A DNA stretch of 64,000 nucleotides from Acidobacteriota bacterium. Lineage in GTDB: Bacteria; Acidobacteriota; Vicinamibacteria; Marinacidobacterales; Marinacidobacteraceae. The position numbers were made by a program, and so were the translations under genes. The notes beneath the pieces were generated by a model that saw only the letters and a program-made list of their open reading frames with translations, searched no databases and was not told the DNA's origin. The stretch spans positions 23,921-87,920 of the forward strand of contig JAJEAO010000011.1 in the NCBI GenBank assembly GCA_022822745.1, read 5' to 3'. This document shows, one piece after another, positions 38,568 through 47,167 of this stretch (its first letter is position 1; every line of letters starts with the position of its first letter).

Positions 38568-38977
38568 TCGCTGCCTCCCGGGGCGGGGGTTCTCCCGACG
38601 AACTCGAAGGGAGGCTTCAACTGAGTGCGGTGGCGCCGCGCCCGCGGACCCATCTCTTGCCCGGATACGACTTCGGTGGACACTGCGTCGGCGGGACTCA
38701 CCCCACCGGGGCGCGCGCGTACCTTGATGCGCGAAGGGAGCGGATCCAGGTCATTGCCCGTGGGCGTGGACGAGCCCGTCACTCCGTTCCCCGCCGCCCC
38801 GACCGGGCTGATGGCGAGCGATGGCTCCGCTGCCGCTCGATCGGCTCGCACGTCCGCCGAGCGATCGTCACCGATTCCGATGGAGCGCCGACGGGAACGT
38901 GGACGGCGCCCGCGATCCGGAGCGGGGGGTCCGTGAAGCGGCCGACGAGCGCCGGCGCCGTGTTCGCGAGCAAGTGA

Positions 38978-39144
38978 ACCTCCCGGTGCTACTCCGGGGA
39001 GGCGGGCTCCGCCGGATTCGTACTGTTTGCCCGGGAGCGGGCTCCCGGACCGCATCCCCCACACGGGGAGCCACCTTCGCCCGAATCCGGAGACCCAAGA
39101 GGCAGGTTGGCGAGAGCGCCCGAAGGCGCTCCACTCAGGATGCT
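38978..39144. repeat. Structured 167-bp direct repeat, copy 1
   Basis: Near-identical ungapped match to 43587-43753 (offset 4609 bp) with several stem-loops. Confidence 0.93.
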
Positions 39145-39408
39145 TCAGGCAACTTTATCACACGACTTCCCGCCCGAGCCGCCTCCGATAGAGCCGCCAT
39201 ACCAACACTCGCCGCCCTGGACGCCTGGGAACAGCGTCGTCACCGCGGAGTGAGGCGACAGGATCGCTGACCGGAAGCAGCCCATGTGGCCGGGCGACGG
39301 TCCTCCAGTCCTTGCCAACCGAGCGCACCGTGACTCACTATCACCGTGCGCGCCCTCGCCGGTGAGGTGATCTCTCCGGAGCGGTTCGCCGTCGCCGCCG
39401 CGATCCAG

Positions 39409-40293
39409 TTACGGCAGCTCCTGCAGACGTGCCTTCAGCCGTTCCAAGGAGCTCTTCTTCGGAGGATGCCCCTCCGGAAAGTCCCGCTCCGGGAGCGCGA
39501 TCCAGCCCTCCATCTTCGCGAGATCCTCCATCCCGCGTGGAATCGGTTGAACCAGCGGATCTTGTCCGGGTTGCCGGCGGTCCAACTCAACCATCAGGGC
39601 GATGATCGCTGACACCAAGCCATCCAAGGTGTCATCGCTATTGATGCAGTCTTCACGAAAACTCCCCAACCAGTCAGTCGGCAGATCAAGGCCCTTGATC
39701 ATCTTCTTGATGATCTTCTCGCGAGCACTCTTGTGTTTGTCCTCAGACCCCTTGTACCCAGTGTGAACCAACTTCCAGAGCTTCAGGGCAACGGCCGGAT
39801 ACACTTCCACGAAGCACCCGCTACGCCCGGAGCGGTCGACTCTCAAGCCTTTCTTGGCTGTTGCCCGCGAGAGAAGAGATGCGTTCCGGATTGCCACAGC
39901 GCCAAGAGAATCCACCGCAACGCTGAGTGGCTTCCGCCCGAGGTGCCAGACGTGTAGGTCGGTTGCCCGGTACTTCAGATCCAGATACTCGGATGCCGAC
40001 GTGATCCGCTCAGGATAGACGTCAGGATTGTTAAGTGGCCAGCGATGGAAGCTCCGGTAGTCATGTAGAGCACTGACAAACCCGACTGGCCACCCAAATG
40101 GTGAGTCAATGCCGATCCTCCGGACCAAGGGATCACCAAAGGCATCAAGCAGCGTCTTGTCGTCCGCGGGCTTCTGATGATCCTCAATCTCGGGGATCCC
40201 GTTTGAGATCTTGATCGTACATAGAGCTGTCTTGTCTGCTTGGGCGGCGAGGTCCACGCCGAGAACCTTGAAGTTCCTCTCTGAGTCACTCAT
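39409..40293 (-). CDS. DUF429-family protein (predicted RNase H-like fold)
   Basis: KVLGVDLAAQADKTALCTIKI...RRIGIDSPFGWPVGFV...YRATDLHVW...FVEVYPAVALKLW...SDDTLDGLVSAIIALM. Confidence 0.85.
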   Translation of the reverse strand: MSDSERNFKVLGVDLAAQADKTALCTIKISNGIPEIEDHQKPADDKTLLDAFGDPLVRRIGIDSPFGWPVGFVSALHDYRSFHRWPLNNPDVYPERITSASEYLDLKYRATDLHVWHLGRKPLSVAVDSLGAVAIRNASLLSRATAKKGLRVDRSGRSGCFVEVYPAVALKLWKLVHTGYKGSEDKHKSAREKIIKKMIKGLDLPTDWLGSFREDCINSDDTLDGLVSAIIALMVELDRRQPGQDPLVQPIPRGMEDLAKMEGWIALPERDFPEGHPPKKSSLERLKARLQELP

Positions 40294-40492
40294 GGGTCGG
40301 GAGGGTACCAGGGGAGAGCGGCTCGGAACAAATGCCGGCGCGCCGGACTGATGGTCAAGGGATGAGGGGCCTCTCCACTGGCGGCTTGCGGTTGAGCGAT
40401 CTCGCCGGGGCCAGGCGAAATCCTGTAGCGCCCAATGGGCCAAGGTCTGTTCTCTAAACAGGGACACTACTACGACTTACGCGAGAAATCGG

Positions 40493-40840
40493 TCACAGAA
40501 TGACGAACTTGGATGGCCCGGGGCAGCGCCGGGGCGGCAGTGCCGGGAGGTCGGAGGGTGAGATCCGGAGGGCGAGTTCGCGCAAGACGTCGAGCCGGGT
40601 GAGGTCCGGTTCGCTGGTCCGGAGCCAGGCGGTGTCGGTGGACTGAGTGATCACCGCGAGAACGGAGAGCGGGTCGCGGATCCTGTGCGTGGCGAGTCGT
40701 GCCGGGACGACCGGGCAGGCGTCGGGAAGGAGCTGGGGCGGTGTTCTGCGGACGGATCCAGGGACAGCCAGGCGCCGGGCCGTACGTTGGATCGCGTCGG
40801 TAAGGATGGACTCGGCAGTGTTCCCGAGTCGGGAGAACAT
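40493..40840 (-). CDS. Hypothetical protein, possibly truncated
   Basis: ORF MFSRLGNTAESILTDAIQRTARRLAVPGS; coding-like residues continue upstream (ESDAARILVQLGDPEN) without a clear start. Confidence 0.3.
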   Translation of the reverse strand: MFSRLGNTAESILTDAIQRTARRLAVPGSVRRTPPQLLPDACPVVPARLATHRIRDPLSVLAVITQSTDTAWLRTSEPDLTRLDVLRELALRISPSDLPALPPRRCPGPSKFVIL

Positions 40841-40894
40841 GTTCTCGGGGTCGCCAAGCTGAACGAGGATCCTTGCGGCGTCGGATTCGTGTCG

Positions 40895-42253
40895 TCAGTG
40901 CGCCTTTCGGTGACGGCTTCGGTATGGACCAGGGTCGGGTCGGCAAAACTCCCTGGGACGACGAAAGGCGATGATTCGTCTGAATCGGCCGCAATTCGGA
41001 CGGAAACTATAGGGGATTATATCTCTGAGTATCCACGGCGGAGGTAGCTGCCTCTGCGTTCCCCATATTGGATTCGACGCCATCCACCCACGATCCACTC
41101 CGCATCTCCGACTGCGTGATTTCCCTCCTCCATCTTCCAGGCGGCAGCTCTGCCGCCATGCGCGGAACTCGTCAACAAGGGCATACATCTCGTCAATGGC
41201 CACCCTCGCCTCTCGAAGGTACTGACCTCTCTCAAGATCATCGAACTCCCTCCGCTTCTCCATGATCCGCCGATCCATCTCGAGTCCCCATCGTCTCTCC
41301 TCCTTGCTGATATCGCGCCACCATTTCTCCTCATGGACTCTCAGGCCATCATAGGAGTAATGGTCCTGGATCGCCTCCTCCAAGTCTCTGCGTCCATCCT
41401 TATACAGACCACTCAGAAACACTCTACCCAAGCTCATGAACCCCATCGTAGGACGTGAGATGGGAAGTAGTCTCTGTTCGAGAGTCCATACATGATGTGG
41501 ATTGCGCCTGCTGACTCTAGTGTGATCGCCTCCAGACGGTATCGCTCCCTGTTGAACTGCGAGTTGTTGATTCTTGAGCCTTTGAAACGCCCCCGCCCCG
41601 AACCCCGCCCTAGTCAATTGGAGCGAGGTTTCCTCCTCGTTGGTGAAAGAGAGATGCGCAATGCCCCTGGAAGGCCTGGTCATGATGGCCGACTCCTGAC
41701 CGTGCTTCCGAGCGAAGTACAGCATCTCTTTCTCGAACTCATCCTCCGGGGTCGTTCTTCTATCGGCATCCATCTCCCGTCCTCGGAGTCCGACAACGAG
41801 CCAAGACCACCACATCTCCGCTGCGGGGGCTCCGCCACGATTCTGATGAATGTACGAGCCCTTTACGAGCTGAGCGGAATACCCTAGGTCATCAATGTCC
41901 TTCCGCATCTCCTTGTTCCGAAGTTGGTTCACGCTCCTCGTAAACTCCTCCTTCGCCTCTACATTGCCGTGTCTGTCGTACTGAGACTTCTCGTCCTTGT
42001 AGGCGGAGATCTGACACACTGAAACGCAAGGGTGACGAGTCCATTGCTCGAATTGCGCCATCGACCGTTCGAGGAACGAAATCGCGTGTTCATTCGTGAT
42101 GCCCTCCAGGGAGGCCAGTTGTTTCACTCTATCTTCAAGGGCATAATCGGGAGAGTCAAAGATGTCTGTGACGCCGTGCGAGAACTCGGAAGAGTAGCCA
42201 ACGATACTCATGGCTTCGCATCCGTTGGCGCAATAGTAGTCGCTATACTTCAT
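40895..42253 (-). CDS. Hypothetical protein of unknown family; C-terminal extent uncertain
   Basis: Long ORF in AT-richer DNA with amino-acid use unlike GC-driven spurious ORFs: MKYSDYYCANGCEAMSIVGYSSEFSHGVTDIFDSPDYALEDRVKQLASLEGITNEHAISFLERSMAQFEQW. Confidence 0.68.
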   Translation of the reverse strand: MKYSDYYCANGCEAMSIVGYSSEFSHGVTDIFDSPDYALEDRVKQLASLEGITNEHAISFLERSMAQFEQWTRHPCVSVCQISAYKDEKSQYDRHGNVEAKEEFTRSVNQLRNKEMRKDIDDLGYSAQLVKGSYIHQNRGGAPAAEMWWSWLVVGLRGREMDADRRTTPEDEFEKEMLYFARKHGQESAIMTRPSRGIAHLSFTNEEETSLQLTRAGFGAGAFQRLKNQQLAVQQGAIPSGGDHTRVSRRNPHHVWTLEQRLLPISRPTMGFMSLGRVFLSGLYKDGRRDLEEAIQDHYSYDGLRVHEEKWWRDISKEERRWGLEMDRRIMEKRREFDDLERGQYLREARVAIDEMYALVDEFRAWRQSCRLEDGGGKSRSRRCGVDRGWMASNPIWGTQRQLPPPWILRDIIPYSFRPNCGRFRRIIAFRRPREFCRPDPGPYRSRHRKAH

Positions 42254-42287
42254 CCTCTACCATCTCCTCGGTGAGTGCAATGAGACA

Positions 42288-43460
42288 CTAGCCGAACACG
42301 GGGTACTTCGACGCTCGCGCTCGTCGTACTCTCCGGTACGCTCTGACCAGGTCGGCGCCCATCCAGGCGAGACCGACGGGCCTTCGTGCGTTCGGCAGGA
42401 ATCGGTACTGGAGGGGCTGGACGGTGGCGGCGGCCACCATGAAGGGGCGCCAGTGGCCCGACGGCGCGAGGACGAACTCGGGAAGCCCGTCAGGGCCTCC
42501 ATCGGCATTGATCCTGTTGGTGTAGAAGCCGCCGGTCCCGAAGGCGGGATCAGGCAGATCGCTCCGGGATTCTGGAGGACCGTTGCGTGATCCCGTCGTT
42601 CGCGCCGCGATCGCTGCCGGGTCGCGGAGAATGATCCGGCGTCGGGTCAGGCCGGGCGTGGACAGGACTTGTCCCACACCCGAGGCGGGGAGCGAATTCC
42701 CAGAGGAGGCGTCCTCGCCGGAGGAATCGGACCTGGCGCGCCGCGCTTCCGTAGGCGTGAGCGCATCGGCGACGACGATCAACTGCAAGGGAGGCGTCAG
42801 GTTGGGGTGGCGGATGACGTAGGAGTACTGCTTCCAGCGCGCCGCGATCCGCGCTGCAGCCGAACGCAGAGCCCCGGCGGAGAAGTATTCCGGACCGACG
42901 AACAGGATGCTGAGCTCCGGTCTGGTCTTGCCCCCTCTCGCCCGGCGATGTTCGCACTCCGCGCGGAGGTGTCTGAGAGCCCTGTCTCCGCGCTGCTCGC
43001 CCGCGGGGAGACCAGGACGAACGGCGTTGCGCGCCGTCCGCATCAGACCGGTCGTCCGGGTCCAGTACCGCCTCCAGAGAGGAAGGTCCAGCATAGGAGC
43101 GTTCTGTCGCTGTCCGCAGTGGCCGCGGAGGATCCAGCTCGTCCGGGTCATCGCCGACACCTCGTTCCTGCCCCGGTCGAGAGGGAGTTTGCCGAGCTGC
43201 CTGACGGGCTCGATGAAGTCCTCCATGGAATCCCACCCGCTCGGTGTCCTGCCGCCTGGCAGCGAGAGGATCAGAAGCGGCTTGTCGCTCTCCAGAAGGG
43301 CCTGCAGCGGGGGGCCCATCGCCTCGATGAGGACGGGCACAGTGGAGTCGGAGTCCTTCGCGTGTTTCCGCACCGAGCTGAGTCCCACTTCCAGGAGAGG
43401 CTGGAACCTCCCGTTGACGCTGCCGGGAAAGCGAGGGGCCGCCGTCGCGTCCGAACTCAT
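42288..43460 (-). CDS. Hypothetical protein of unknown family
   Basis: MSSDATAAPRFPGSVNGRFQPLLEVGLSSVRKHAKDSDSTVPVLIEAMGPPLQALLESDKPLLILSLPGG...RPELSILFVGPEYFSAGALRSAAARIAARWKQYSYVIRHPNLTPPLQLIVVADAL. Confidence 0.68.
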   Translation of the reverse strand: MSSDATAAPRFPGSVNGRFQPLLEVGLSSVRKHAKDSDSTVPVLIEAMGPPLQALLESDKPLLILSLPGGRTPSGWDSMEDFIEPVRQLGKLPLDRGRNEVSAMTRTSWILRGHCGQRQNAPMLDLPLWRRYWTRTTGLMRTARNAVRPGLPAGEQRGDRALRHLRAECEHRRARGGKTRPELSILFVGPEYFSAGALRSAAARIAARWKQYSYVIRHPNLTPPLQLIVVADALTPTEARRARSDSSGEDASSGNSLPASGVGQVLSTPGLTRRRIILRDPAAIAARTTGSRNGPPESRSDLPDPAFGTGGFYTNRINADGGPDGLPEFVLAPSGHWRPFMVAAATVQPLQYRFLPNARRPVGLAWMGADLVRAYRRVRRARASKYPVFG

Positions 43461-43586
43461 GTCGTCTCGGCGGCGTGGACGGACTCGATCTCATCGAGGC
43501 CGGTCGCATCGGGTCGCCGCGGCCACGGCTTCCAGGGGCGGGGCTTCGCGACGGCGGGCGCCGGTGGGTTCTGCGAGCGCAAGCGG

Positions 43587-43753
43587 ACCTCCCGGTGATG
43601 CTCCGGGAAGGCAGGCTCCACCGGATTCGTACTGTTTGCCCGGGAGCGGGCTCCCGGACCGCATCCCCCGCACGGGGAGCCACCTTCGCCCGAATCCGGA
43701 GACCCAAGAGGCAGGTTGGCAAGAGCGCCCGAAGGCGCTCTACTCAGGATGCT
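43587..43753. repeat. Structured 167-bp direct repeat, copy 2
   Basis: Same length as copy 1, about 8 mismatches in a manual alignment; contains GAGCGCCCGAAGGCGCTC and CGGGAGCGGGCTCCCG hairpins. Confidence 0.93.
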
Positions 43754-44029
43754 CGGGACGACCGTACCAGAGGAGCTTCCGCACAAGCCGCTCCTGCGGC
43801 CATGTGTGCGCCACGACGTGACACGCGATCACCCGGCGATCCAGCGATCGACGCCGGATCCGGCCTCTCACGGGGGGCTTGCCAGTTCGAGTACGCCGTG
43901 CTCAGGTCGAGCCATCCGATCCCGGACGACCCGAACCAACCCGTCCCCTCCGGAAGGGTCGCCCGGTGCGGCGTTCCCCCGGGCCCCGCTGTAGAGCGGC
44001 GCTCCACGCGCGCCGCTGCGGAGGGTTGG

Positions 44030-44365
44030 CTAGCGCGATTCGATCGTCTGGATCGTGATCGTTTCGCCGTCGTCGGAGACGGTGCCGGTGATGGTCACGT
44101 CGGTCCCGGCGAAGGGCTGGGCCTCGTCCGGGTTCGCGATCGCGAAGACCTTCTCCTCGGACGCGACGTAGAGGGCGATGGAGGCCCCCATCTCCTGGCA
44201 GGCGATGACGCAGTCGGGATGGCTCATCCCGTCCATCATGTGCGTGGCGCCGCACATCGTGTCGGTGACGTGCGCCTCCCACGTCTGCTGCGCGGAGTCG
44301 GCGGCCGATCCGAGGGCGAGCCCGGCAAGCGCCAGGATCGAGAGAACGCTGAGGGTGATGCGCAT
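44030..44365 (-). CDS. Small exported protein with Cys/Met-rich segment
   Basis: Signal peptide MRITLSVLSILALAGLALGSAADS; WEAHVTDTMCGATHMMDGMSHPDCVIACQEMGASIALYVASEEKVFAIANPDEAQPFAGTDVTITGTV. Confidence 0.68.
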   Translation of the reverse strand: MRITLSVLSILALAGLALGSAADSAQQTWEAHVTDTMCGATHMMDGMSHPDCVIACQEMGASIALYVASEEKVFAIANPDEAQPFAGTDVTITGTVSDDGETITIQTIESR

Positions 44366-44446
44366 GGGGAGCCTCCTGCCTGCCCCCATTGTGCCGGACG
44401 GGGCGCGAGTGGTTCATCCGTGAGTCGAATCGCATGCTGGTCAGGT

Positions 44447-44720
44447 GGGCGTGCCGGGCGGGGCCGCTATCGGGAGAACCCGGGTGCTCCATAGAGGGCG
44501 CAGCCGGGTTTGCGGCGGGAATTGCCGCTCTGGAGAACCCCTACCGGGAGAACCGGGGCGCTCCATAGGGAGCGGCGCGTATGGAGCGCGAGCGTATGGG
44601 GCGCCAGTCTCCAGACTGGCGCTGCGAGGGCGCAGCGGGCCGCGTGCCGGGCGGGGCCGCTACCGCGAGAACCGGCCCGGCGGGCCGGCAGGCCGCGCCG
44701 GCGAACCGGGCCGGCGGGGC
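44447..44720 (-). repeat. Dispersed intergenic repeat site B (inverted relative to sites A and C), with perfect hairpin at 44601-44622
   Basis: ccgggcggggccgctaccgcgagaaccggcccggcg at 44647-44682 is the reverse complement of the site A/C core; gcgccagtctccagactggcgc hairpin. Confidence 0.8.
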
Positions 44721-44760
44721 GGGTCTCGGCTACTCTCACCGTCGCCCCGCACCTCGCCGC

Positions 44761-46140
44761 ATGTCCTCCATCTCGACGAAACCGGTCAGCGGGATGCGCG
44801 ACCACCTTCCCGAAGCCGCCGGCGTGCGCCGCGCGGCGGTGCGCCGCATCGAGTCGTCGTTCGCGGTCCACGGGTTCCAGCCCCTCGAGACCCCGGCGAT
44901 GGAGCGGCTCTCGACGCTCCTCGGCAAGTACGGCGAGGAAGGCGACCGCCTCATCTACCGGGTGCTCCACCGGGGGAAGCGGCTCGAGCGCGCGCTCGCC
45001 GGGGAAGCGGTGGCGCCGTCCGATCTCGCCGAGTTCGGGCTCCGCTACGACCTCACGGTGCCGCTTGCCCGGGTGGCGGCGGAATACCGCGGCGCCTTGC
45101 CGCCGGTGTTCCGGCGCTACCAGATCCAGCCGGTGTGGCGGGCCGATCGGGCGCAGCGGGGGCGGTTCCGCGAGTTCACCCAGTGCGATGCCGACATCGT
45201 GGGCAGCGGTTCGATCCTCGCCGACGCGGAGACGCTCGTCGTCCTCCACCACACCCTCTCCGCGCTCGGCTTCCGCGACTTCACCGTCCTGCTGAATCAC
45301 CGGGAGATCCTCCGCGGGCTCATCGAGGCGGCCGGGATCGCTGGCGCGGACGAGAGCGCGACGCTGGTGACGCTGGACAAGCTGGACAAGATCGGGCGCG
45401 GCCGGGTCGAGGACGAACTCGCCCGGGCGCCGGGCGTCGGTCCGGACCGCGCCCGCCGTCTGCTGGAACTCGTTCCCGATGACGACGGCAAGGTCGCGCC
45501 GGGGGATCTCCTCGCCGGGGTATCCGCCGAGCTGCCCGCGGGGCCGGCGCGGGACGCCGCCGATCAGATCGCGACGCTGCTCGATGCTCTCGACGACGCT
45601 CTCGATGGGGCGCTCGGCGGAGACGCCGCCGCCGTCCGCTTCGCTCCGAGTCTCGCCCGCGGTCTCAGCTACTACACCGGCCCGATCTTCGAGGTCGTGG
45701 CCGCGGGCGGGGCTGGCTCGCTCGCTGGCGGGGGCCGCTACGACGGCCTCATCGGCATGTTCGGCAAGCGGCCCGTCCCGGCGGTGGGGTTCTCGCTCGG
45801 GATGGAGCGGATTCTCATGCTGCTCGCCGAACGGGGAGGCTTCGGGGGCGCGACCGCGCCTCGCGCCGTGCTGTGTCCCCTCTCCGGCGTCGCGCCGGGA
45901 CAGACCCTCGCGGTGGCCGGGGCCCTGCGCGCCCGCGGAGTCCGGCTCGAAGTCCAGGTGGACCGCCTGCGGCTCGGCAAGCAGCTCGCCCGGGCGGCGG
46001 GTTCGGGGGCGCGGTTCGCGGTCATCCTCGGGCCGGACGAGGCGGCCGAGGGTCGCTGTGCGGTGCGGGATCTCGGGACCCGCGAGCAGCAGACGGTCCC
46101 GCTGGCGGAGGCGGCGGATCGGCTCCTCGCACCGGAGTGA
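44761..46140 (+). CDS. hisS: Histidine--tRNA ligase
   Basis: LRYDLTVPLARVAAEYRGALPPVFRRYQIQPVWRADRAQRGRFREFTQCDADIVG...RGLSYYTGPIFEV. Confidence 0.96.
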   Translation: MSSISTKPVSGMRDHLPEAAGVRRAAVRRIESSFAVHGFQPLETPAMERLSTLLGKYGEEGDRLIYRVLHRGKRLERALAGEAVAPSDLAEFGLRYDLTVPLARVAAEYRGALPPVFRRYQIQPVWRADRAQRGRFREFTQCDADIVGSGSILADAETLVVLHHTLSALGFRDFTVLLNHREILRGLIEAAGIAGADESATLVTLDKLDKIGRGRVEDELARAPGVGPDRARRLLELVPDDDGKVAPGDLLAGVSAELPAGPARDAADQIATLLDALDDALDGALGGDAAAVRFAPSLARGLSYYTGPIFEVVAAGGAGSLAGGGRYDGLIGMFGKRPVPAVGFSLGMERILMLLAERGGFGGATAPRAVLCPLSGVAPGQTLAVAGALRARGVRLEVQVDRLRLGKQLARAAGSGARFAVILGPDEAAEGRCAVRDLGTREQQTVPLAEAADRLLAPE

Positions 46141-46438
46141 GCCGGATGCGGCTGCGGTCCCGACGCCTCGGGTTCTTCGGGTCGGCCCGTCCCGCCGTCG
46201 GGTCGGGGAGGCGTTCGGCGCGGAAGGAGACCCGGGCGGGGAAGAGATCCGGCTCCCGCATCGGCGGCAGGGGTCGGCCGGGATCGCGCCGGTAGAGGCC
46301 GTCGGATCCCCGCCGCATGGCGCCCACGAACAGGATCTCGCGCCACTTGCGGAAGGGCAGGGTGAAGGCGCCCTCCTCGCCGAGTCGGCGGAGATCGTGG
46401 AACGGGCGGTCGTCGGCCATGGCGGAGGGCTGAACCAT
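46022..46438 (-). CDS. Hypothetical protein, divergent from trmJ and overlapping the hisS 3' end
   Basis: Fills an otherwise empty 300-bp gap; MADDRPFHDLRRLGEEGAFTLPFRKWREILFVGAMRRGSDGLYRRDPGRPLPPMREPDLF; C-terminus antisense to hisS is doubtful. Confidence 0.35.
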   Translation of the reverse strand: MVQPSAMADDRPFHDLRRLGEEGAFTLPFRKWREILFVGAMRRGSDGLYRRDPGRPLPPMREPDLFPARVSFRAERLPDPTAGRADPKNPRRRDRSRIRLTPVRGADPPPPPAGPSAARGSRDPAPHSDPRPPRPARG

Positions 46439-46439
46439 T

Positions 46440-47147
46440 GTGGCCCGAGTCCACCTCGTCCTGGTCCGCCCGCGACGGCCCGAGAACATCGGCGCGGTGG
46501 CGCGGGTGGCGGCGAATACCGGGCTCGCCGGGCTGCGCCTCGTCACTCCCGGGGACTGGCGGACCGTCGAGGCGTTCCGGATGGCGTGGCAGGCGGAGGG
46601 CTTCGTGGAGCAGGCGCGGGAGTTCGACTCGCTCGCGGAAGCGGTGGCCGACTGCGGCTATGTCGCCGGACTGAGCGGCCGCGGCGGCGACCGGATCCGG
46701 CATCTCACGCCCCGGGAACTGGCCGGCGAAGTGGCGGCGCTCGGCCCCGAGAGTGACGCCGCGGTCGTCTTCGGCAACGAGTCGAGCGGCCTCACCCTCG
46801 CCGAGCGCACGCTCTGCCAGCGGCAGGTGCGGATCCCGTCCGCGCCGCTTCAGCCGTCCCTGAATCTCGCCCAGGCGGCGATGGTCGCGGGCTACGAGAT
46901 CTTCCTCGCCGGCGAGCCGCCTTCCCCGTCACCCCTGCCGCGGGCCCGCTCCGAAGTCAGCGAGCGGGCGCTCGAAGCGCTCCGCGACGCCATGCTGTCC
47001 GTGGGTTTCCTGACCCGGCAGAAGCCCGAAGTGCGGTTCGCCGAGTGGCGGGAACTCTTCGGCCGCCGCGGGATGACCGAGCGGGAAGCGCGGCTGCTGA
47101 TGGCCTTCGCCCGACGCGTCCGTCACGCTGGCAGGCATACTCCGTAG
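46440..47147 (+). CDS. TrmJ-like tRNA/rRNA methyltransferase (SpoU/TrmH superfamily)
   Basis: MARVHLVLVRPRRPENIGAVARVAANTGLAGLRLV...VVFGNESSGLTLAERTLCQRQVRIPSAPLQPSLNLAQAAMVAGYEI. Confidence 0.92.
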   Translation: MARVHLVLVRPRRPENIGAVARVAANTGLAGLRLVTPGDWRTVEAFRMAWQAEGFVEQAREFDSLAEAVADCGYVAGLSGRGGDRIRHLTPRELAGEVAALGPESDAAVVFGNESSGLTLAERTLCQRQVRIPSAPLQPSLNLAQAAMVAGYEIFLAGEPPSPSPLPRARSEVSERALEALRDAMLSVGFLTRQKPEVRFAEWRELFGRRGMTEREARLLMAFARRVRHAGRHTP

Positions 47148-47167
47148 CCGAGAGGAGGAAGGAGACG

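Noticed and set aside
38978-43753. Classical insertion sequence or composite transposon
   Set aside because: No transposase or integrase signature found between the repeats, no terminal inverted repeats or target-site duplication seen; kept only as direct repeats of unknown nature.
43754-43900. C-terminal remnant of a protein on the minus strand (VIACHVVAHTWPQERLVRKLLWYGRPEHPE*)
   Set aside because: Looks protein-like and ends next to repeat copy 2, but no recognisable family and no start; could be chance.
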